From assembly GCA_002633115.1 (NCBI GenBank), contig NWBJ01000132.1:17506-69024 (forward strand): DNA of 51,519 nt, read 5' to 3'. A model generated the notes under the pieces. That model made no database searches. It was not told where the DNA came from and saw nothing but the letters and a program-made list of their open reading frames with translations. Shown in pieces: positions 41,901 to 48,421 of this stretch; position 1 is the first letter of the stretch, and each line of letters begins with the position of its first letter. This stretch comes from Muribaculaceae bacterium Zag1 (GTDB lineage: Bacteria > Bacteroidota > Bacteroidia > Bacteroidales > Muribaculaceae). The position numbers were made by a program, and so were the translations under genes.

Positions 41901-42505
41901 GTTTTACGGGTAACGTATACGACTTCCATAATGAGCGTGATGATGAGAATTACTTGTATAAAGCAATTCAAGTGTCAGAGAATGAGTATACAATTGCCCC
42001 GTATACAAAATCTGATGGCACTACTTATAGCTTAGAGAACTGTCAAAACGATATAAATTGTACCACTACGAGTAATGGTAGTACAGTGTTAGCTGATGAA
42101 GATGATATAAAAGCCAAATGGCAGACCATTTATAACAATGTGATTAAGGAACAACTGTCTGGAAATGATGCTCAGTATTCAGATTGGAGATTTCCCAATC
42201 AGCGTGAGCTTATGCTCCTCTATAGATACAAGGATAAAAATGGCAATGCTTATTATAATGAAATAAGCACTACTATTTATTATCTGTGTAGTACTTATTT
42301 CACTCACTATAAGGTTCGAGCCTATCCCTTCACTATCAATAATGGACGTATGAATCTTGTTGGAGATTCCAATTTTAAAGCAGCATCAGAATATAAGGTG
42401 AGACTTGTGCGCGACTATACTGGACCCATCACGGAGAGTACCTCTACCAATACTAGCACTAACACCACTTATCAGCCTGGTGGTGCTGCAGGAGGTGTCT
42501 ATTAA
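38996..42505 (+). CDS. DUF4906-type large surface lipoprotein (first copy)
   Basis: A 1169-residue lipoprotein with signal peptide and lipobox TPSC (Cys23), followed by HDDIKLSSTPDGLPA. The N-terminal third is built like fimbrillin-type beta domains (VKLEFQVPTG, ELYLVMYSQTNRVEVI, YTVYAIANPSSNF). The middle has the family block ERLMAHIEFTF...FLMLENVQDDVTNQLP. Near the C-terminus WRFPNQRELMLLYRYK and VRLVRDYTGP recall the Lcl/FISUMP-like C-terminal domain. It is homologous over its length with the gene at 43783. The coding sequence is distinctly AT-richer than the exopolysaccharide genes. It is probably a surface-exposed fimbria-associated or tip protein; that role is inferred from its neighbour. 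Confidence 0.82.
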   Translation: MNFIKKHLWVGCALFIAALTPSCHDDIKLSSTPDGLPATVKLEFQVPTGVTIESSRAVDDSESEVSELYLVMYSQTNRVEVIPITGLTTTKIGENNGYREYTLEATVSTLSGDYTVYAIANPSSNFCNLLDEIQAYPSKEKLASLLSNSANVIQMSGSNRIPMSGKCTSNGSETISIQPDGDDYSSTNPQSLNIECTLERLMAHIEFTFTSDTEGVTFTPVSYRVYNLPKNARLINSGSSSGNMLSEDENPEYFNMSEAITITEDDFSFLMLENVQDDVTNQLPSSYTNGDETVEVGKVFFREQWSGGDLGTSDGTNFETVDPAKKVFDYAPENSTFVVISGTYEGPYFEAGATTPTNYRGTVTYTVHLGDFGASSTTGGSAGNYTVNRNEIHKYRIHVNGVSSIIAESNVTDLTKKHQFNQGAEGVLIRSENEFVLDAHYETLLITLTETDITTIKNGWTNRTLTLGISSPYNSFNYTVYKQDDDSNDYYDANLKGSNWLKNPAIDYTWLQFMKPIEQGVIPRFPGYQYDSNGNLLTDQTYTDQVLLNQAYPSSTIYTSGSYGEGESVTIGYLCDFCANPEAYCYKYTKNEENYYEVAIFVDEYVYGSHNPKNAALRINRWVNTANRELILNPVKIAISGDQQSVTYDQFIFSIAQRSIKTPYNLTVLMDATDNSFNSAFGLETWDETSEFACETGRPYGGIEAYDALTTSYVRTVTKSDGSTETITISPYNSNNTGPAYHEMYGRLNTLALHQMSGNKAPDDYWKYAGYNGARDNNNLKSHTWELYKRGGVYAQINAMQAMMMRNRDLNGNGQLDENEIKWYLPAIAQMYTVWLGQTALPGDTRLMDLTYFNNNTLYDDTSYSLTYKNYTDSYSNKTLTSDFMNLFPHYFTSTGGDALVYWQDQGTSISSRKDMTGSWCQPYNYARAVRNIPNYNTVPDFPVDGERMRSDNVILVEGLSQEFLRTSSFTGNVYDFHNERDDENYLYKAIQVSENEYTIAPYTKSDGTTYSLENCQNDINCTTTSNGSTVLADEDDIKAKWQTIYNNVIKEQLSGNDAQYSDWRFPNQRELMLLYRYKDKNGNAYYNEISTTIYYLCSTYFTHYKVRAYPFTINNGRMNLVGDSNFKAASEYKVRLVRDYTGPITESTSTNTSTNTTYQPGGAAGGVY

Positions 42506-42564
42506 GGAAATGAATAAAACGTTTGCTTAGAATTTAAGAACTAAACTTGTTCAAGAATAGAGAA

Positions 42565-43662
42565 ATGAGAAATAAACTATCATATATCACACTGGCTACA
42601 GCCCTACTTGGGCTGTCAGCCTGTTCATCTGATGAGGGCCCATCTCTGGATACCCAAAGCCAAGTCACCATAAAAGCAAATTTGGTCACAGCTAATGAGA
42701 ACCGGAATTCAAGAACAGAGATTCTGGAGCTTGATGGCTGGGGGCTGCACATGGCTTGGACCTCTACGGATCAAATTGGAGTTTTTAATAGCTCCAATTC
42801 CCAATCGGTATTCACCCCCAATCTCAGCTCAGGGACAACCGCAGAAACTGCTTATTTCACAGGTAACGTTTCTGGTGAAATATCTGCGGCCTATTATCCC
42901 TACAGCTCGTCTGTCACTGATCCAACCGCTATCCCTTATACCATAGGCAATCAGACCTACTCTGGTGTTTCCTCCTTGAGTGATACCGATGTAAAGGTAG
43001 GTGTTAAAAATGGCACCACTGACGATGGAGAATACGATATTGATTTCTATCCGATTGCAACGATGTTGTATTTCATAGTAAATACAGATGGATGCACTGC
43101 CTTTAATTACACTTCGAGTGAAACCTCAAGTTCGGATTATTGGCCAACCACGACTACTACAACAATTGAACCCTATACTTTGAGCAGCGTAAAAATCCAG
43201 GATGCTAGTAAAACAAATGGTATTTGGGCCGGATCATTCACTTTTGATGCGACTGCTGGGACGGAGGCAACTTTGGTTAGTGATACCCCCAGTGATAAAA
43301 TTACCGTGACTCTTGGTAGCAGTAGCACAGGCTTAGAGATAAGCAGTAACCAAGTTGCTTTTTATGTGGCTATTGCACCAGGGCTCAATCTGCAAGATAA
43401 ACTGAGACTTTCAATTATAGGTAAAAATAAGAAATCTGTTGTGACTACTAATTATTGGGGACAAACCTCAAGTACTTCAAGTTATGTAGAGGTGCAAGTC
43501 CACCTCACATTAACGTTGTCTCAAACCCTGAAAAAGGGGTATGTCTATACTGTGCCACTGAATCTCTCAAGAGCTGAGGAAAATCCCACAGACTATGAAT
43601 ATGTCTCTGGCGATGATACCTGGAAGCTCGATTCGAGTATCGGTGATGAGGAGGATTATTGA
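42565..43662 (+). CDS. Fimbrillin family lipoprotein (Mfa-like)
   Basis: A 365-residue exported lipoprotein (lipobox LSAC, Cys20) with the fimbrillin-like N-terminal domain: MAWTSTDQIGVFNSSNSQ near 59-76, AYFTGNVSGEISAAYYPYSS, then IPYTIGNQTYSG and EYDIDFYPIATMLYFIV. It ends with TLSQTLKKGYVYTVPLNLS, the usual closing strands. Proteins of this type polymerise into, or decorate, Bacteroidales fimbriae after outer-membrane transport and processing. The frame also opens at a TTG (42547); the ATG at 42565 gives the better signal peptide. Its N-terminal 270 residues are clearly paralogous to the N-terminal domain of the CotH fusion at 48422. It lies between the two DUF4906 genes and is followed by a hairpin. 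Confidence 0.83.
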   Translation: MRNKLSYITLATALLGLSACSSDEGPSLDTQSQVTIKANLVTANENRNSRTEILELDGWGLHMAWTSTDQIGVFNSSNSQSVFTPNLSSGTTAETAYFTGNVSGEISAAYYPYSSSVTDPTAIPYTIGNQTYSGVSSLSDTDVKVGVKNGTTDDGEYDIDFYPIATMLYFIVNTDGCTAFNYTSSETSSSDYWPTTTTTTIEPYTLSSVKIQDASKTNGIWAGSFTFDATAGTEATLVSDTPSDKITVTLGSSSTGLEISSNQVAFYVAIAPGLNLQDKLRLSIIGKNKKSVVTTNYWGQTSSTSSYVEVQVHLTLTLSQTLKKGYVYTVPLNLSRAEENPTDYEYVSGDDTWKLDSSIGDEEDY

Positions 43663-43713
43663 TATCCCATCCCTCTCGACCATGCTAAAACAATAGCCAA
43701 AATTAAATATCCC

Positions 43714-43744
43714 GAGGAAACAGGGGTCGGGCCCCTGTTTCCTC
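43714..43744. terminator. Hairpin after the fimbrillin gene
   Basis: A perfect 13-bp stem (GAGGAAACAGGGG pairing with CCCCTGTTTCCTC) with a 5-nt loop. No T-run follows, so it may stabilise or process the mRNA rather than terminate it. Confidence 0.6.
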
Positions 43745-43782
43745 CATTAATATTCAACTATTTTATCTTTTACGGCTGACCT

Positions 43783-46700
43783 ATGAGTTCGATCTTCAAA
43801 TCACTGGCCATTGGCGTTTGCGCCCTCATGGCCACGGCTTTGCATAGCTGCCACGACGACATCAAAATTTCAAGTATTCCCGAGGGCCTCCCCGCCAAAA
43901 TCAGCTTCAAGGTAGTAGTCCCAACTGCCACCAACACCACTGTAGACAATAGCCGCTCGGCCGAACCAGAGGAAAGCATAGTTGATGATTTCTACCTCCT
44001 GCTGGCTTGCACCACCAGCGATAGGGTAGAGGTGCTGCGATTGTCGCTGACGGAGGTGGCTTCAAGCGTTACGGAGTCGAACAATGCCATAGGTTATCGT
44101 GAGTATGAATATTCTATTGAGGATGTAGATACAAAATCTGGCACATATTATGTGTATGCTCTTGCCAATCCTCTGTCGAAATTCTCCAAATTATCAGAGT
44201 TGGATGGAATTGATAAGATAGATGATGGAGCCCAGGATATAAGTACCACTTCATTCAGTTCATTAGATGTCGAAAGGCTGATGGCTAATGCTACCACATC
44301 GGATATCCAGCTTGATGCGACTAATTTCATACCCATGAGCTTTAAAAAAGCGGACACAATCGATATCTATCCCAATACGGATGCCAACGCCGCGGTCAAC
44401 AATGATATTGATTTGGGCACAATCACCCTTGAGCGCCTGATGGCCCGCATCGAGTTTTATCTGATTAATCAGGATGACGCGGGCAATGATTTGGGCACTT
44501 TCACCCCTAAGACATACAGGGTGTACAATGTACCAAAGAAGGCCAATGTAATCTCGCAAGGCAACAATAAGCTCTCAGACGACTACCTGGTGGCCACAAA
44601 CTATTTCAATGTCAGCACCCCTGTCACCATCTCTGAGACAAACACCTACACCAAAGATTCCAAATCCTACGATTGCGACTTCTTCTCCTTCCTAATGCTG
44701 GAGAATGTGCAAGACGATGTAACATCCTCTTTCCCCACAACTACAATCGATGACAATGGCAATCCAATCTTAGATTCAGATGGAAACACCACTGCGGTAT
44801 CTGACCTCACGATTTGGCGCGAATATTGGGATTATAGCAATGTGACTGGCGTAATCGATCCGGCCCAAAAGACATTTACATACGCCCCAACATATTCGAC
44901 CTTTGTGGTAATCGATGGATATTATGAGGGCTTGGATGAGGGTGGCCTCACAACCTATTCAGGCAATGTAAGCTACACTATACACTTAGGCGATTTCAGT
45001 ACGTCCCCAACAGCAACTTCGTCAACGCCTGGCAACTATACTGTTAATCGCAATGAGCTGCACAAATATCGCGTCAATGTAAAGGGCGTAAACAGCCTGG
45101 TATCTGAGAGCGATGTGACTGTGCTGGGCAAAGTGAACCAAGCGGTTGAGGGCGAGATTACTCAGTCGCTCAATTCGTTTGAGCTCGATGCCCACTATGA
45201 GGCAGTAATGCTCACGATGAGTTATGATCAGCTGAAAGATATTGAAACTCTATGGAAAGAAGGCAAACTGACGCTCGGCGTAAGGAGCCCGCTGAATAAT
45301 AATGTTTACGCTGTCTATGCTCAGAATGATACTCTGGTAGCTGACCGTAGCGATAAATACATACTTGGATATCAATGGATTAAAAATGATGATATTGATT
45401 ATTCGTGGATTGAATTCATGCAACCATTGGAGAAGGGTGTCATACCTCGATTCCCAGGCTATTCTATCGAAAGCGTAGAGTCAAATGGTGATATTACCTA
45501 TAATATGAGAGATGGACGGCCAGGTGAGATTGTGTTGAACCAGGAATATCCAAGCAGTAGTATTTATAATTCATCTTTAAGCTCTAGTGAAGGGTGCAGT
45601 TTGTATTTGGCAGGTCAGTCGGTAACGATTGGATATTTGTGTGATTTCTGCGCCAATCCCTTTAATTATGCTCGAGAAACCTCCTCGGGAAGTAAAACTT
45701 ATGAAGTGGCGGTATTCGTGGATGAATATGTCTATGGCAAGAACAACCCTAAGAATGGTGAAGAAACATTGGATATTGAATCTTGGGTAAATATCGAAAA
45801 TCCGCGACTGATTGTGCTCAATCCTGAGACACCTTCTACTTCGGCCGACAAACAATCAATCGTAAATAACAACCGATTCTTCTCCATCTCTCAGCGCTCG
45901 ATCAAGACTCCTTATGACTTGGATAATGTAGGCGACAATGCGACATTCTCAAGCGTATTCGGAATAGAGACATGGGATGAAACATCCGAGTATGGCAATA
46001 ATGATTATACCTCTACATATGGGGGATTGAAAGTATATGAATCTTTAACTTCTCAGAAGACTATCACCGTATACAAAAGTGACGGCACGAATACCAGTGT
46101 AACTATTAATCCGTACAGTGCTGGCACCACCGGCCCTGCTTACCATGAGCTTTATGGCCGTGCCAATACCATAGCATTGCACTCTGAGGCTAAGAATAAA
46201 GCTACATATTATCCAGCTTTCTTTAAGAATGCTGGATATAACAATAGAAACCTGACAAACTTGAAGAGCGACCATATCTGGAAAATGATTAATGTCCCCA
46301 ATGCTCTTCAAGCGGTAGTAATGCGCAATCGTGACCTTGATGGAGATGGTGAAATCGAAGATTTCGAGCTCAAATGGTATTTGCCAGCTATTGCACAGTT
46401 CTACACCATTTGGCTTGGTCAAACTGCACTCCCCGAGGAGACATATCTGATGGATTTGGATGATTTCTATAGCTCAATTTATGGAACTTCGGGATACTCG
46501 ATGAAATATACTGCTTATGCGACTCAGCCAAATGAAGAAGGAGTAGGATCAGGAACTGGTTCGGGATTATTTTCTGACCTTTATCCTCACTATTTTTCCA
46601 GTAGTGGTGGCGATGCTTTGGTTTACTGGCAAGATCAAGGCACATCTATTTCATCTCGTGGTGACCTTACGGGGGGATGGTTTCAGCCCTACCACTATGC

Positions 46701-47352
46701 TCGAGCTGTGCGCAATGTGCCTCATTTCAACGTAGCTCCGGAATTCCCAGTTGACTATACTACTAAGCAAAGCGAAAGGGTAATCCTTATCAATGGTTTG
46801 ACCGACCAATTCTTGAGAAAGGAGAAGTTCACGGGCCTTTATCCCCCTCATACTGAGCGAGATTCTTACTATAACCAGATTCCTGAATCTGGAATACAGG
46901 TTTCCTCTCGAGAGTATTGCTTCGCTACTTCTGTAGCTGATGCTAAAGTAATCTCTTATGATGGCTATACTAAAGAGCAAATACAAGCTAACTGGGAAAC
47001 GATTTTAAATGACATCCTAGACAGCAGTGAATTTAAAAATAGTGAGGATTCTGGGAAAACTGGTTGGCGTATCCCTAATCAGAGAGAACTGATGCTATTG
47101 TATAGAGGCGGATATTTAACCCCTACTGTAGCCCCATATTCCTATTCCTACAATATACCTAATACTTTCTTTTTCTGCTCTACGTATTTTACTTACAATG
47201 ACATTAAGAAATGGCCGTTTACTGGTATTAATAATCGTCTGAATTTGGTGAATGTGGATTATGGAAGCTTTTATGTTGTTCGTCTTGTCCGTGACTACAC
47301 TCCATCAACCGCTACCTACACATCGAGCGGGTCGATAGCCGGAACTGATTAA
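43783..47352 (+). CDS. DUF4906-type large surface lipoprotein (second copy)
   Basis: An 1189-residue lipoprotein, paralogue of the gene at 38996. It shares the lipobox position (HSC, Cys23) and HDDIKISSIPEGLPA, the ERLMARIEFYL block, FLMLENVQDDVTSSFP, PLEKGVIPRFPGYS, FCANPFNYA, QRSIKTPYDL, VMRNRDLDGDGEIED (an EF-hand-like DxDxDG calcium loop; the first copy has a weaker form), and WRIPNQRELMLLYR...VRLVRDYTP at the end. The first roughly 300 bp are more GC-rich than most of the gene, suggesting a mosaic origin. It is probably a surface or fimbria-associated protein; duplicate copies may present different variants. The function is inferred. Confidence 0.82.
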   Translation: MSSIFKSLAIGVCALMATALHSCHDDIKISSIPEGLPAKISFKVVVPTATNTTVDNSRSAEPEESIVDDFYLLLACTTSDRVEVLRLSLTEVASSVTESNNAIGYREYEYSIEDVDTKSGTYYVYALANPLSKFSKLSELDGIDKIDDGAQDISTTSFSSLDVERLMANATTSDIQLDATNFIPMSFKKADTIDIYPNTDANAAVNNDIDLGTITLERLMARIEFYLINQDDAGNDLGTFTPKTYRVYNVPKKANVISQGNNKLSDDYLVATNYFNVSTPVTISETNTYTKDSKSYDCDFFSFLMLENVQDDVTSSFPTTTIDDNGNPILDSDGNTTAVSDLTIWREYWDYSNVTGVIDPAQKTFTYAPTYSTFVVIDGYYEGLDEGGLTTYSGNVSYTIHLGDFSTSPTATSSTPGNYTVNRNELHKYRVNVKGVNSLVSESDVTVLGKVNQAVEGEITQSLNSFELDAHYEAVMLTMSYDQLKDIETLWKEGKLTLGVRSPLNNNVYAVYAQNDTLVADRSDKYILGYQWIKNDDIDYSWIEFMQPLEKGVIPRFPGYSIESVESNGDITYNMRDGRPGEIVLNQEYPSSSIYNSSLSSSEGCSLYLAGQSVTIGYLCDFCANPFNYARETSSGSKTYEVAVFVDEYVYGKNNPKNGEETLDIESWVNIENPRLIVLNPETPSTSADKQSIVNNNRFFSISQRSIKTPYDLDNVGDNATFSSVFGIETWDETSEYGNNDYTSTYGGLKVYESLTSQKTITVYKSDGTNTSVTINPYSAGTTGPAYHELYGRANTIALHSEAKNKATYYPAFFKNAGYNNRNLTNLKSDHIWKMINVPNALQAVVMRNRDLDGDGEIEDFELKWYLPAIAQFYTIWLGQTALPEETYLMDLDDFYSSIYGTSGYSMKYTAYATQPNEEGVGSGTGSGLFSDLYPHYFSSSGGDALVYWQDQGTSISSRGDLTGGWFQPYHYARAVRNVPHFNVAPEFPVDYTTKQSERVILINGLTDQFLRKEKFTGLYPPHTERDSYYNQIPESGIQVSSREYCFATSVADAKVISYDGYTKEQIQANWETILNDILDSSEFKNSEDSGKTGWRIPNQRELMLLYRGGYLTPTVAPYSYSYNIPNTFFFCSTYFTYNDIKKWPFTGINNRLNLVNVDYGSFYVVRLVRDYTPSTATYTSSGSIAGTD

Positions 47353-47472
47353 GAGGGAGAGGGGCCCAGCCCCCTAACCCCCTAAATGGGGAAGGCTACC
47401 GCCGGATGGGGGTTCCACCCGCATGGCAACTCCCATTTTGGAGGTAGGGGATTAATCTTTTGGCCAACGACA

Positions 47473-47502
47473 TTGTTATTTAAATAAAATGTCGTATATT
47501 TG
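47473..47502 (+). promoter_or_regulatory. Promoter of the MntA-HepT pair
   Basis: TTG at 47473-47475, 19 bp and TATATTTG at 47495-47502. The ATG at 47526 lies about 18 nt beyond the predicted start. Confidence 0.7.
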
Positions 47503-47525
47503 CGGATGATGTAATTATTAATGGC

Positions 47526-47834
47526 ATGATCAGTCAACAAGTAAAGTCATATTTGCCCAAGATACGGGAGTATTTCGCCACCCAGCCTATCATTCGGGCA
47601 TGGCTCTTCGGGTCATGTTCACGTGGCGAGGAAACTCCCCACAGCGACATCGACCTTTTGGTATGCTATGACAAAGAGTCGCACGTGTCTCTGTTGACTG
47701 TCTGCCATATCATCAACGAACTCGAAGACTTGCTGGGGCGTCCTGTAGACCTTGTAGAGGATGGCTTCCTCCTTCCATTCGCTGTGCCCTCTGCTCATCG
47801 CGACAAAATCCTCATCTATGAGAGAGAAAGTTAG
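47526..47834 (+). CDS. mntA: MntA-type antitoxin nucleotidyltransferase
   Basis: A 102-residue minimal nucleotidyltransferase. The catalytic motif GSCSRGEETPHSDIDLLV fits GSx10DxD exactly, and a third acidic site is in RPVDLVED. Antitoxins of this family neutralise HepT toxins by adding AMP to a tyrosine near the toxin active site. It overlaps the following hepT gene by 17 bp, the usual arrangement. It has its own promoter in a short gap after the second DUF4906 gene, so it appears to be an independent module lying between the fimbrial genes and the CotH gene. The ATG at 47526 is used; one at 47521 is out of frame. Confidence 0.88.
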   Translation: MISQQVKSYLPKIREYFATQPIIRAWLFGSCSRGEETPHSDIDLLVCYDKESHVSLLTVCHIINELEDLLGRPVDLVEDGFLLPFAVPSAHRDKILIYERES

Positions 47835-48162
47835 AGACAAAGACCGTTTGCTCCATATCGATTCAACTATACAACTGTTGCTGGATGCCAAAAAGAAGTA
47901 TACACGTGATGAAATACTTTCTGATCCGATTACATTCTTTGGTTTTTCACGTGGGCTGGAGATTATAGGAGAGGCCGTCTATATGATCACTAAGGAATTT
48001 CGGGAGGAACATCCTGAGGTGCCATGGCGAGATTGGGAGAAATTTCGTCACGTAATGGTGCATGGCTATTACAAAGTGAATCCTGAAATAGTTTGGGAAG
48101 TGCTCGAAAAGGACATCCCAGTCTTACTACCCAGAATACAATCTCTCCTTCAACAAACATAG
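47818..48162 (+). CDS. hepT: HepT-type HEPN ribonuclease toxin
   Basis: A 114-residue helical protein of the HEPN (DUF86) family. The signature RX4HXY is present as RHVMVHGY near residue 87-94 in FRHVMVHGYYKVNPEIVW, the RNase active site and the tyrosine that MntA adenylylates. Upstream helices carry GLEIIGEAVYMITKEFRE, also family-typical. The ATG at 47818 (MREKVRDKDRL) is preferred; the frame is open to 47761 within mntA. Together with mntA it forms a toxin-antitoxin module that may act in plasmid or phage defence or stabilise the region. Confidence 0.87.
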   Translation: MREKVRDKDRLLHIDSTIQLLLDAKKKYTRDEILSDPITFFGFSRGLEIIGEAVYMITKEFREEHPEVPWRDWEKFRHVMVHGYYKVNPEIVWEVLEKDIPVLLPRIQSLLQQT

Positions 48163-48421
48163 CTATTTTAAAGGATAACCATCAGAATTCCAATCCGTAT
48201 GGCCTCCGTGCCCACCGCAAAGCCCTGCGCCACCGTGTAAAAGGGATTTGCCTCTCCGTGCTTCCCCGTGCCTCCGTGGTTAAAAAAGCCCCATGGTGGC
48301 ATATACCAAGAAAAAACTATGCTGGTATTTACCTTGGAAAAATCCACGCAGTAGCAGTGACACTAGGAAAAATAATCCTAAGCTATAAGATTACCTCTAA
48401 TTCCTCTCCCTTAAAAACCCT
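48163..48421. repeat. CCTCCGTG-word region upstream of the CotH fusion gene
   Basis: Contains GGCCTCCGTGCC and CCGTGCCTCCGTGG words (48200-48285) of the same family as 29612-29740 and 38319-38545, then an AT-rich stretch. I see no convincing TAnnTTTG box before the start at 48422, so the promoter of the CotH gene is not assigned. Confidence 0.55.
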
